This document shows positions 7,897 to 19,694 of a stretch of 64,000 nucleotides of DNA, piece after piece. Within the stretch, counting starts at the first letter, position 1. Every line of letters starts with the position of its first letter. Made by a program: the position numbers and the translations under genes. This DNA is from Neodiprion pinetum (lineage: Eukaryota; Arthropoda; Insecta; Hymenoptera; Diprionidae). The notes beneath the pieces are model-generated. The model had not been told where the DNA came from. It ran no database searches and was given only the letters and a program-made list of their open reading frames with translations. The stretch is taken from assembly GCF_021155775.2 (NCBI RefSeq), contig NC_060233.1:11844782-11908781 (forward strand), written 5' to 3'.

Positions 7897-7993
7897 ATTA
7901 ATATACTGGCCCCCCAATGGGGAGCGTATCAGATATTAAGCTGATAAGAACAGATACTACACTTTGATCTTAGCCAAAAGGCCGAGAAGCGAT
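7806..7993 (-). ncRNA. U2: U2 small nuclear RNA
   Basis: The minus strand begins ATCGCTTCTCGGCCTTTTGG and continues with the U6-pairing region. The branch-point recognition motif GTAGTA lies at U2 nt 34-39 (7960-7955). Stem-loop II, the Sm site GATTTTTGG and stem-loops III and IV (GCATTGCAGTACC) follow, 188 nt in all, the usual U2 length. U2 pairs with the intron branch point in the spliceosome. All landmark motifs are intact, so the gene could be functional. It is immediately followed by the Utopia leader with no normal U2 spacer visible. The mature 3' end is placed by length and may be off by a few nt. Confidence 0.95.
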
Positions 7994-8150
7994 GTGTTAC
8001 ACGTGTTTCAAAGCATTATTTAACTCTCTAGAAACGATACTTTTGTTGCGAGAGCGATGCGCTCTTCAGCGGTGGAAATCGGTACCGACCGGGCGGTCAC
8101 CCCCCCCCCCCCCCCTCTTGGAGCCCAGCTCATTGTCACCTGTTACAACG
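7994..8150 (-). promoter_or_regulatory. U2 upstream (promoter) region with poly-C tract
   Basis: This is the expected location of the snRNA proximal sequence element, about 40-65 nt upstream of U2 (8033-8058). I cannot match a species-specific consensus. A run of 16 C residues lies at 8100-8115. If the element is transcribed with U2, this promoter would also drive it (inference). Confidence 0.35.
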
Positions 8151-11100
8151 CAATCTCACACTGTGTTCTAACGGTAAGTTAGATTCAATAATATGAAATG
8201 ATTTCATATTTTGAAAAGTATCATGAAATATTTCGATGGAATACCAACGCATACCCGGATCTCATGAAAATCGCGTTACACCCCGAGTTAGACTCATCGA
8301 TTCATCTGGCACAATTGCTTTTCATACTTGAAATCACACCTACTGCAACTTCAGTAAAATGAGGATTCTTTTAATAATATTTATTACACTACATAGAACA
8401 ACGAAAAATTACAGAAAAACCAGAATCTTCAAGTTTGGAAATTTCATCAAAAATCTTGCCGAATAACATGTCTCATCATATTGAAAGAATATTTTGATCA
8501 AACTCTTTATTTATATTTATTCAATTGTCCAGAATATATTGAAGTATTGTAGAAGTTTTTTAGTGTTTTTTTATCCATCTTTGAATTTGATAGCATATTG
8601 TCTATATGTTGCAAAAAATCGTTATTTATTAGGCAGGTAATTTAAAGAAAGATGATAATGAAGCTCCAAGTAAAAGATAAAACTCAGGTTGCTAAAATTA
8701 CAACTAAATGCACTAAATACGTGAAACGACGTGTTTTTATTTTTCATTTTCTGATCAACACCGATTTTTTGTATGTTATACAGATAAGTTTATTATAAGC
8801 TTATATTTCTATAATGGTTGTATTTAAACAGTCTGTATCAAATGAAGACTTTGTATTACTTGCATTTACCACGCGATGAATCACGTTCCACTTCTTCACT
8901 AAACTCGGCGAAAATGATGACACGAAATATTGCATAAGTTATGAAAGGACGGGGTCAAATATTCTAATGCAATGTATCACTTCTTACTCTACAGAGTTTC
9001 AATATTAGAATTCATAAATTAAGGTACAATATCTTCAGTGACAAATCTCATATTGCGATCATATTTTATCACAATACAATGCATGAATAGATGACACTGA
9101 AATTATATAGAGAATACAAATTCGAAAATTTCAGGTGACTTGAAAAATTAACGACTGAGCCAGGAATGGAACTTGGTGTCTGGAGATGCTTTGCCGCGCT
9201 ATTGTAGCGCTACAAATACACAGCACACGAACCAAAACAAATTTCATTGTAGTCAGGCGGCTAGGTGATCTAGTGGAGTAAGGCTCCGGCAAAGCATCTC
9301 TAGACACCAGGTTCCATTCCTAGCTCCGTTGTTAATTTTTCAAGTCACCTGAAATTTTCGAATTTGTATTCTCTAACAATTTTTCTCGTATAAAAATATA
9401 TATGACTTCTGCATATCATTCTAATGGTCGACTAGGTCTGGTCTAAATGACTTAATACAGGAGTGTAATGAATTACACTCTTAAACAAGCCACGAATACA
9501 CACTGTCTCAAACTCTGCCTCTTGCGACAAAATCTGCAACTTCTGAAATTATATACAAAAGCTTAAGGAATCTAAACAATTTATCAGTTTACTAAAGCAG
9601 ATTTTATGTTACCCAATTAGCCAATTCAATTGTATTATTTTTGATCATAATCAATCATGCAAGGTTGTAAAATTAAATATTTATGGAAGCCAGTGTGATA
9701 AATAAAAGGTGATATTGCTATACGCTACGGTTTATAATTCCAGTATAAACCACTTTCTTTACTTTTGAGATCGAAAATTGTAACTTATAAATATATTAAA
9801 TTGAAAATATCTCAATGTGTCACAATATCAGAATATAATTAATGAAAAGTATTGATTTTTGGCTCAGACACCTCCTCTAACAGTATTATTTTTTAAATAC
9901 CAATATCCTCTCGGATGCTTTATCTCTTCTTCAAAAACGTTTCTTCCTTATTTCTTTGACAAATTTGCAAAATTTGCTATGCATTATCAAGATTAAATTC
10001 TTTGAAGTTAACTCCAGTCCTTCTGCTATGTGATACGTGGATTCGTGACATCTGAAATGAGAAACATAAAATAGGGTATTTTATTAATACAATTGTTTGT
10101 AACTTTGTAGTCAGAGTGGATGAGAATGAGAATAATAATTGCTAATAATAAAGTTTTAAATGCAATACAAAATGCTATATGATTATAGCACACGTGTTGA
10201 TATTTTCTTGATAAATACAGAAATAAATTATATAGCTTTACCTGTTTGTTTTTTTCCATGTTTTGATCAAGCATTTTTCTTGTGTTCGGAACAAAATTAT
10301 CTTGTGTAACTCAACATTCTCAGGGTTTATTTGAGGGTGTCAACATCGTTGTGCACAATTTTAGCACCTCGCCTGACAAACTGAAAACAAAAGGAGTGAA
10401 ACAAATCAGGAAAATGTTATGGTCATATAAGGGTTGAATATAAAGCCTGTTCACTATTTCTACGGAGATCTTGAAGTTCTTAGCGGGACTAATGGAAGTG
10501 AGTTTTAAACTAAACGGACGTAACATCTCACTAAAAACCAATGGACTGAAACAAGTAGAGAAAATTTTATAGTTAAATAATGAAACTATTTACTGTTCGT
10601 ACGAAGAGCTTCAAGTTTTTTGTGCAACTTGTAAAGGTTAGAATAAAAATACTGTTTGCTATTCGGACAAAGAGGTTGACACTGGCCACTGTTATCGAAA
10701 TATTCCTGAAATGTATCACCACCAGGCTAACGACTTTACATGTAACCTATTACACTGTATTAGTAAATTCGTTTACTCACGATCAGTAGCCGACGCGGTG
10801 CCTGCTCCTGGACCTCCTGGACCCAAATGTATTGTGAGGTTAATCGAAAACAACTAATCAACAGCTGCGTGCCTCCAGCCGGCTGCTTAAATGAACTATA
10901 TACTACTACGATTTACTTCATATTGTTAGACTCTTGTTTTGTGAGTACCATTTTTTTTCTAAAAAATTTACAATTAGTTAATTCTATGCTGACGATATAT
11001 CAATTACGTTGTATGTTAATCATGACGATAAACAAAAATATTGGTAGAAACACCGGTGTCCACGAAAGCATGGTGAATTGTCGTGGAGCATCCAGCTAGC

Positions 11101-11974
11101 CTGAGAGCATTTAGCTCTCCTATCTTTACCGACTGAGCAAACTCACCCTTTTTCTTCCTATATTAAATAAACACACGAACAGAAAGTGAGGGAGAATTTT
11201 TTCATGCAATATTGAGTTCGCTACGATAATTTCGTAAATAAAAGATGCTTTCACGATCATCTGGGTGCATGACCTACGGTGTAATGGTGTAAATCTGTAT
11301 GAACCAAAAAGTCGTGAATAGGATGGCCTGACGATAAGCATCTGTAACCAGCCCCATAGTCCTCCCTAGGGACGCCCTCTTTTTGTATTGGTTTCATCGA
11401 ACAAAATACTCATTGAATAGAAACGCACAACAGTGATTTCTGAAATTTCAAATATTCGCATAATCTCATGAAAGATTGTCGAAATTTCGAGGAGCAGCGT
11501 GTCAGCCTTACCAAAAGGAGTTTACGTATTGGCGAGCGTCAAGTGTTTGCGAAATCCGATTCTAACTTGTTAGATAATTTCGCACTGATAACATCGGAAA
11601 TCTTGAACCACAAACGCTGTTGTCGTTAGTACTATGTTTGTCGTGATAGCGTATCTGTACTGTTACACATATGACATACATCCATTAGCATGTATTATGT
11701 AATCATGTACATTTATACTCCGGCATAATATGTAATTCAGACGAAGGAACGATATATTGTGGAGAAGACGCTTCGCTGACTACATCGGTCCGCATCGCAG
11801 ATCACTCTGTTCGTAAATTCCGAAGTGTGGAACATCACGGTGAGCGAATAGTGAATCATAGCAACTGCAAACAACTCAAGTCCAAGCGTATAAAAGTTCT
11901 TGTATTGAGCTTATAACAGCAACAGTTTCTTAATTTGGTTGAGAATCAACGTAGTTAATTTTCCCAGTGACAGG
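8151..11974. other. Gene-poor DNA between U2/Utopia and GRHPR
   Basis: The stretch is AT-rich. I see no coding exon with family similarity, and open frames are short and compositionally random. It holds the foldback repeat at 9109-9374. The last few hundred bases (about 11640-11974) probably include the GRHPR promoter and 5' UTR, but no TATA box is evident. Confidence 0.5.
9109..9374. repeat. Foldback repeat with tRNA/SINE-like centre
   Basis: Two 88-bp arms (9109-9196 and 9287-9374) are inverted copies with few mismatches, separated by 90 bp. Around 9256-9335 the plus strand resembles a tRNA-derived SINE head: a segment like an A box (CTAGGTGATCTAGTGG) and, about 45 nt on, one like a B box (GGTTCCATTCC). 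It may be two inverted SINE copies or a non-autonomous foldback element. No clear target-site duplication is seen. Confidence 0.7.
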
Positions 11975-14900
11975 ATGAGCAGACAACGAGTTTTGGTGAC
12001 GAGCAACGAAGTACCGCAGGCGGGCATTGACCTTCTAAAAACCAAGTGAGTGATTCCATGTGCTATTCATTACACGCAAACTGATGGCGCTGTGTTGTTA
12101 ACTTCTTATGAAAGGCATTCGATCACTGCATGGAAAAATTATATCGGTGGTACCGGTTCATAGACTCTGCCGTCAGTGTAGGGTAACTTTACAGTGCAAG
12201 TTGCCAATAACAATAATTGTTTATTTTTACCGGTCCGGCCTACTCATTGGCTTTTTCTGGTAAAAATGTTAATATTGAAAATATTGATAAACAAAAAATT
12301 TAATTTTTTCTGTTTGAATGAAGAAATAAAAGACCGAACGAAAGAAATTGCCCAGCACTTGAGATATTCACTTTTTAAAAAAAAACTTGACATGTTTATC
12401 AAAATTTAAATACGTATTTAAGACAGAATGAATAATTGTCTTTACAATAACTTATTTGTAATAAAATTTCAAGCAAGCGGTTGACGCGAGTACGATTTTT
12501 AGGTTCTCGGAGGGTAGACGAGCCTCACCTGAAAATCGCACGATCAGCCTTAATCGCTTAAGTTTACCTGAGTGCACGATCGCCCTCTATCATTCTGTAA
12601 AGCGGGCGCAAAAACGTACTTTGCGCCCGCTTGCGATAATCTGCATGCATCCGCCTATTCGTTTTCGGGCGAGAAAAAGGCACTTTGCGCCCACTCTCCG
12701 TGCACGGAAGGGTATATTTTCAGTGCAGGCTGGACAAAAAATAGTTTGGGCATATTTGTTCTTTTTTCATTTCAACTCATGACTGGAGTCCGAACGTACA
12801 CCACGCAACTTTGAACTACGTTCAGTACCGCTATCGCTACGCGGTTTTTAATCTTCGAATGTGTTTTTCATTAACTAATTGTAAATAAAATCCGATTTAT
12901 CGTACACCATTTTCTTCCTTTCGAAAAGAAGAAGAAAACCATGTATGAGAAGGTGTGTTTATTAGCAATTGATTGGTTTTATGATCAAGAAAAGCCTGGG
13001 TGCGTTCGGACCCCAGTTATGCATTTGAAGGTAGAAAAATAAAGTCATGAGTTATAAGGATAATGGAAATGAAAAAATGTGACCTAATTACTTTTTAATA
13101 CTCTATTGTATACTCTACTACTCTACTTTATGCACATATAAAAAGCAGACCTCTTTTTCCAATGAATCTTACCTCTTTTTTCTTAGGGTCTTAATCGGAA
13201 CGAAAACGAACTGTTAATATAGGGAAAAGGTACGAGTGGTCCGCCACCCAGTGATTGGCCATTATTAAGCCAATTGTTGCCCACAGCTATTTTATCACGA
13301 AAATTAATCACCTGTCAACTTATTAAAAAAGTAATTGCCTTATAAACGTATTGATATAAATTAAGGAAATCACGTGTGTTATTACGTCAAAAATATGTGG
13401 TTGCTAAAACTGCTTAACAATAGCGATAAGTATGGATGAAATGGAAAAGTTTCCGGTTAATCTACAAGTTTCACGGTGACAGAAGTATATACTCTAATTC
13501 TGACAGAAAACAGTGAAAAAAAATATTGTAAAACAAGTGGACGACCATTAGCTCCTTCATCGTATTTGCCTTTTTCGAAACCACACAAATAACAGGAATT
13601 AAGAACCCATACACAACGTGATTTTACCATTTACGTGCGTTGAAACCACAGAAACAACAGGAAGAATGCCTAACCACAAATATATTTTTCATTATTCGTT
13701 AAAACCACACAAACAGCAGCTGTGTTCTTGCGATGATACGATCCGTTTTATAAAAATATATCAAAGTAATAATAATAATTATAATAATACATCGATTAAA
13801 TGCTGAAACATATCTTCAAATAGCAATATCTGCAAATCTGTTCGATTTTTTTCAGATTTGATTTGACAATTCTACCAAGCCCAGTTAGTACACGCGAACA
13901 AGTACTTCAAGCACTTCCGGGCCACGACGCTATTTATCTCGCCAGCCATCATGTCGTGAACAAAGAATTACTGGATGTTGCAGGTAAATGTTGAATGAGA
14001 GCAATAATTTTTTTCGCTTGCACCTAAAAAAGTTTTACGTATTGAAAAATTCGGAGGAGACAATGTGTCTTGAATCCAGTTATAAAATATCGCTCTCGGT
14101 ATTTGAACTCTTCCCAGACTTGATCCTGAAAGCATTTTGCAGTGACTTCAATTCACTACAGACGTGTCCGTTGAACGAAATTCGTAGCTCAAACAGTTTA
14201 CAAATTATAGGCCTCGAAAATCAATTTTATTTAGAATATTTATAGGGAACTAAATTCTCTATAAAAACATACTTGGAGCAAAGTTCGTGTTTCAGTGGTT
14301 CACAAGTTATAATTCTTGATAATGAATTTTATGTAAAACATTTATCTTTAAAGATCTTTAGTGGCCAAAGTAATGACGTTATAACGAAAATTTCGTATCA
14401 ATAAATACGGCTGACTGGTAACAATTTTAAATATCGATTCCGAGAGCATATTTTAAAATTGGATTTAAGAGTTATTCTTCCTTGAGGATTTTTGTTTGTT
14501 ACTAAATATAATAAGTTATTCAGGTGGAAGCGAAAAAACATGTTGCTTCAAAACGATATAATTTGACTTATAGGTAACATATATTACGTATTTTCGGCTT
14601 CATACAAACTTTTCCGGCCGACTCGGCCTCCGTTATATACGTTATCTGATCTTATCGTGAAATCAAATTTCGTTGAAGCAATAAAAATCTATTGCTCCGA
14701 TTAGATATTATATGGATTATGCAACCAGTCTGTAATATGCTTTTTCATAATTTCTTAATTAAAGCGACTATAGATTATGCGAACTGACATGACTATATTT
14801 ACCAATCAACAAAATGGATTTCTTCCACGGGCATGAAATTATCTTGCCTCTTTGATTGATTGATATTGAAACTCAGGTTTTGATTTTCTTCAGGACCAAG

Positions 14901-17362
14901 GTTGAAAGTGGTGTCAACAGCATCTGCTGGATACGATCATTTGGACGTGCCTGAAATAAAACGGCGGGGTTTAAAAGTAGGTAACACTCCCCATGTTCTA
15001 ACTGCTGCTGTTGCTGAGGTCGCTGTAATGTTGACGTTGAGCGCGGCCAGGCGAGCTTACGAGGGCCGTATCAAAATCATCGAGTAAATAATTCAACGTT
15101 TTGTTATATTACAATTTTAGCTTATGTATTTCATAACAAAGAATTTTTAAAATATGCATAGCTGCAAATACAATTACTTACATAGGTATGCACCTTAGGG
15201 TGGTCCTTAAAAAGGACATTTTGAATTTGTAATACCTCGTCCCCCAAATCGGACCAAATAATTCCCTAACATTTACAGATTTTCATCTGAACTCTAATCC
15301 GTGTCGCAAAAACGGTTGATTTTCCGATTTAATCCTTTTCAAGGGAACAATAAATCTGCCAAACAGATTTCGATAAAATTTGATATAACACGTTCCTCTT
15401 GGGTCGTTGATTACGAATCTAAACTCGAAATTTCCAAATTTAAAATGGCGGATCCAATATGGCAATATCATTTTTCTTTTGGGATGTTTGTCCGCCATGT
15501 TGATTTGCCTATTTCGACATTTGAAATTTCGAGTTAAAATTCGTAATCAGCGACCCGAGGAACCCCCCTACATCAAATTTCATCGAAATCCATTTGGCAG
15601 ATTTACTGTTCCCTTGAAAAGGGTTAATCGAAGAAATCAACCTTCCGGCGGCACGGGTTGGAGTTGAGATAAGAAGCTGAAAAAATGAGAGAATTATTTT
15701 TGAATTATTTGCATCCGATTTAGGGGATGGAACAGTCGAACAATCGAAATTCAAAAATGACTTTTCTTAAGACCACCCTAAAATATCTGAGATCTTGTGA
15801 AGTTAATTTAACTTTAAGAGGGGCTGATTCTTATAATTATGCTAATTCAATGCGAAAGGGTGGTAGGAATTGCAGATGATGCATTGTTAGTATAAGCTGC
15901 AAGAAAATTCTAATTCATTGGGTGTATCATAATTATATTATTACTATTGTTTATCTTTCATTTTCAAGGTACTAGAACGAAATATTTTAATATTGGTTAA
16001 TTTTTTCAGAAACAAGTGGGAGTCACGGCCGCAATGGATGTTGGGCCGTGATTTACGCGGTTCAACTGTAGGTATAGTAGGCTTGGGTAACATTGGACAA
16101 GCAATTGTGAAGCGACTGAAGCCATTCGAAGTGGGCCGATTCATTTATTCGGGCCACTCGAGAAAACAAGCCGGTAAATAAATTATTAATGAATATTACC
16201 TATGATATGAATAAACGTTCGGATCGAAATACACATGCAACGTTTCATATAATTGCAGGTGACGATCTTGGAGCTACGTTTGTATCGTTTGCTGATCTCC
16301 TCAAGGAAAGTGATTTCGTGATAGTTGCCACGCCGTTGAACAATGAAACTACGAATATGTTCAATGACAACACTTTTGCCCAGATGAAAAATACGGCGAT
16401 ACTGGTGAACGTAGGACGCGGACCTGTCGTCAATACAGATGCCCTCGTCAAAGCACTTCGAAATCATACAATTTTTGCTGCTGGATTGGATGTTATGAAT
16501 CCAGAGCCACTCCCCAGTGACCATCCACTTTTAAGCCTGCCGAACGCAGGTCAGTATTTGAGCGATTTTTTACGTCGGGACCTCTCCTGGCAATAAAATA
16601 TGTCCAGAAGGTTTCACATATTTGTACGAATTTACCCAGAATGGTTAATTTCTAACAGATCCTTACTTGTTTCTAAAAATCCTAAACCGGACCTAGTAAT
16701 TTCTAGGAAAAGAAATAATTTTTTGCAAATATCGTATAGAAAAACATTGATGATTTAATATTTTTGAAAAATTTAGACAGTTCAATCTATTTTAAAATCC
16801 TTTTCAACTGTTTCATTTTTAATTTCTCTCAAAAATTCGTCTGTTTTTTGCATAACGCGATACGCCAGAGATACGATTTTTTTCAGGATTGTGACACATA
16901 GTGGAGTTCTGAGAAAACATGAGTTATCCATAGAAATTGGTCCGATTTTCACCTCTTAAAAATCAGTCGAGTTGATCATGCACAACGAGAAAGTAAAAAA
17001 ATCGGAGTTTTATATTTGAGTTTTGGTAGAAAATGAAATTCCGCGTAAAGAATTTAGAAATTTTTTTTTAAAACTCTAGAATTTCTTGAATTTCCTCAAA
17101 CATTATCAGGACAATTCAAACCTTTGCTAATTATGATTTGCCTGTTATTTTTTTATCAATGTCTTTGGGAATACAAGATGAAGAAAAACAAATGCAGAAA
17201 CAAATTAATCACCCGAAGCCCACTTACGTTTTATTGAACTTTTTAGTTATAATCCCGCATTTGGGCAGTGCAACGGTGAAAACCCGCTCAGACATGGCTA
17301 CAACAGCGGCGCAGAACGTGATCAACGGCTTGGAAGGAAAACCACTCGTCTATGAATTATAG
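11975..17362 (+). CDS. GRHPR: Glyoxylate reductase/hydroxypyruvate reductase
   Basis: Six coding exons: 11975-12045, 13856-13983, 14894-15083, 16010-16173, 16259-16549 and 17247-17362. All have GT-AG boundaries and matching phases and give 319 aa, close to the usual length of about 328. It is a D-2-hydroxyacid dehydrogenase that reduces glyoxylate and hydroxypyruvate with NAD(P)H, normally cytosolic. The nucleotide-binding motif GLGNIG is at residues 154-159. The catalytic triad is visible as Arg238 (NVGRGPVVN), Glu267 (NPEPLP) and His286 (PHLGSAT). No signal peptide or peroxisomal tail is seen. An AATAAA lies at 17379-17384, shortly after the TAG stop. Intron 1 (1.8 kb) holds a GC-rich hairpin, and intron 3 holds a 587-bp foldback element. 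It converges with LAMTOR3 on the opposite strand. Confidence 0.95.
12600..12632. repeat. GC-rich 13-bp hairpin in GRHPR intron 1
   Basis: The arms AAGCGGGCGCAAA (12600-12612) and TTTGCGCCCGCTT (12620-12632) are perfect complements with a 7-nt loop. A partial third copy, CTTTGCGCCCAC, follows near 12681-12692. It stands out in AT-rich intron DNA. Function unknown. Confidence 0.7.
15195..15781. mobile_element. Foldback (MITE-like) element in GRHPR intron 3
   Basis: This is an almost complete palindrome of about 587 bp. The left end TTAGGGTGGTCCTTAA is mirrored by TTAAGACCACCCTAA at the right end, and homology continues inward to a short centre near 15480-15500. Short frames inside are by-products of the palindrome. 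It is a non-autonomous DNA transposon by structure. The superfamily is not determinable, because the flanking TTA/TAA could be part of the TIR or of a short duplication. Confidence 0.8.
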
Positions 17363-17998
17363 TGGCAAACAGACTTTCAATAAAGTTTGCACCAACTGTG
17401 TAACCTGTTGCCTGATATATGTATCAAATATTTTCAAAGCAACTGAAATTTTACGGGGCTTTAATTTTTTATACATGTCTTCAAGATTCGTATTTCCACT
17501 TTACGTCATATTCAAGAATATATACCTAGCAATTATTATGTTTTATAGTATATTTCATATGAAGGTGTCAAGTCTGGGAATTTTTTTACCCAGGATATAA
17601 GCACATTGACATTCCAGTAACTTGTTTGTAGGTGTGTTATATCTCACGTTAATTCATACAGATGTGACTCCGTGATCAGTGTCTATTTTTATTTTATGAA
17701 TGCGAAGTTATTTAGGAATACGAAAATATAAAGTGTGCGTATGACACGTGTTCACGAAATAATCAATTCAATTCTCCAATAATACATATACAGTATATAT
17801 CATTTTTTGTTTTGTATGTATATTACATAATTATATAAGATTTATAGAATTAATTTACAACGATTTAAATCATAATATTTAGCCTTTGTTTTGCTAAAAT
17901 TTGGTTCAATGTGTTTTACACATTCAATTACACAGTCGTCGTGACGTTTTAATTCCACGATTTCTTCAATTAGTTTATTAGTGCATCACAGGTGTCCA
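17363..17998. other. Convergent 3' region of GRHPR and LAMTOR3
   Basis: It carries poly(A) signals for both genes: AATAAA at 17379-17384 (+) for GRHPR and at 17974-17979 (minus strand) for LAMTOR3. Otherwise it is AT-rich with no feature recognised. Confidence 0.55.
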
Positions 17999-19694
17999 TC
18001 AGGCTTCGGCAACAACGTTTTTAAGATTTTGTAAAATTGGATCAATTTTACTCTCTAGTGACAAGATGTGCCCGGTATCACAAATGTTGTTTGCAATAAA
18101 GCTTACGACCAATGGTAGCTTATTCATTTGAACAACCTGTTGAACATATCATTGATCACACATAAATCCATGTATTTACACACTTATAACTGTTTCTGAC
18201 AACATGGTAAATAATTGTAACTAGAGGTAAAAATTTACAAGAAATTTGCACAATAATTAATTAATTTTACAATTATATAATATAGTTGAAATACAATAAA
18301 TGCTAGTTCCCTTTAATGTGTATGGGGCATTATTTTTCAAATCTGATAAGGTTTTGATAATTTTTTAGTTTCAAAATTTTTTATAAATCCAGTTTTACCT
18401 CTTGACAGAAGTGCTGATGATTCTTTTGAAGCTGCATTCTCAATTTGTTTTCTAATATAGAATTTTTGAAACATTTTCCATCTAAATTTTGCAAATGAAT
18501 GAAATTTAAAAACTAAATGAGATGTTTAAAAAAGGTAAAACATATCTTTTTTCCTCTTGAGTGATGGATTCATTGATAAAATATTTCATAATTATATCTC
18601 ATAATTTCGTTTTACCATTTTCCTTATAGTTCCGTTCTACTTTTTCGCATAAAGCCAATTATGATTATGGGTCGATGAATTGTTATATTTCTACTATCTA
18701 TTCAGAAGAGATTTTTTTAAAAATCAATTTCTTGTCAGGTGAAAGAAAGATTGATTTCATCAAGTTTGTAATCAATCGGACGCTACTATAGGAATACTTG
18801 TTCATACGGAAAAGATTTTTTTCTTATGAATGTGGAAGAAATTGTTTTTATAACTTTCATTCAAACGACTAAAACATCGTAATATAAATTTCTCACCAAA
18901 TGAAAAAATGAATTTTAATTAGGAAAATTTGACGTTACATTAAAAAAAATTAATAATTTAAGAACAAATTGAGATGAAAAGATCAAACTAAATCATCAAC
19001 AAGCCTTGTAATAGGTAATATGAGATTTCAAAAAATGAAGCGTACCAAGAATTCGACCTTAAAATCTTATCAAATTTGAAAAATAATATGCCATATAGAA
19101 TTAGTTTCATATCATTATATGTTTAAACAATGTACTCTTCAGAAAAGGTTGCATGTAAAAGTGGAATAACTGAACTCCAAACAGTCTTCCAGAATTACGG
19201 TGCTCTTATTATCAATGGTTCATAACTTACTTGATAACTGCTGTATATGCTAATAATGGTTTTATTCTTTCCTAGATCTAATTTGCTCCCTTGATCAGTG
19301 GCCATTCCAAATGTAGAAAGGAAGCTTGCCCGCATTGCTAATTCTGGGGCTTTTTCATCTGACACTGATATGACAGGAACACCATCACGATCCGTGATCA
19401 AAATACTGTGTAAGCCATCAACGCTGTTCAATAGCTGATATAAAAATTTCTTCAATTCCTGAAACTGAATCACAAATTGATTTGTGTATGCTAGAAAAAT
19501 ACAGATCGCGAATATACATGTCTATATTGCTTCGAATTTTTGAGCTGACTTCTATTGCAATTCCAATAAAGAGTGAGTTCTATTTTGAAAAACATAACCT
19601 CGATTATAGTTACTTTCACTTGGCTTCGAAACGCTAGCTAACGGTCACATATGATTACAGCATAAACTTCAAAAAACAAACTCACCACGTTCAT
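17999..19694 (-). CDS. LAMTOR3: Ragulator complex protein LAMTOR3 (MP1)
   Basis: Three coding exons on the minus strand: 19694-19686 (M-N-V only), 19458-19231 and 18136-17999. They give 124 aa, the same length as the vertebrate protein. The sequence is a roadblock/longin-like fold with the family-typical stretches VDGLHSILITDRDGVPV, FLSTFGMATDQGSKLDL and NKLPLVVSFIA. LAMTOR3 pairs with LAMTOR2 in the lysosomal Ragulator complex that recruits Rag GTPases and mTORC1, and it scaffolds MEK1-ERK signalling. The start is chosen because the tiny first exon supplies an ATG in phase; reading open upstream of exon 2 would translate intron sequence. A 5' flank of about 720 bp is shared head to head with PDCL. 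Confidence 0.93.

Larger units (their letters stand above)
1258..7956 (-). mobile_element. Complete Utopia-like, U2-targeting non-LTR retrotransposon unit
   Basis: This is a 6699-bp unit read on the minus strand: U2 nt 38-188 (7956-7806), leader (7805-6724), one ORF (6723-2008) and a 3' UTR (2007-1258) joined to U2 nt 38 of the next unit. The family assignment rests on three points: insertion exactly within a U2 snRNA gene in the U2 orientation, a single ORF with a restriction-like endonuclease downstream of the reverse transcriptase, and N-terminal C2H2 fingers. These match the published Utopia lineage of U2-targeting elements. Treating the U2 38-188 segment as part of the element is inference. 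It rests on the fact that both adjacent copies show U2-leader-ORF without an intervening U2 5' part. The intact ORF suggests recent activity. Confidence 0.85.

Noticed and set aside
15283..15754. Overlapping open frames in GRHPR intron 3
   Set aside because: They are mirror products of the 587-bp palindrome and show no protein similarity.
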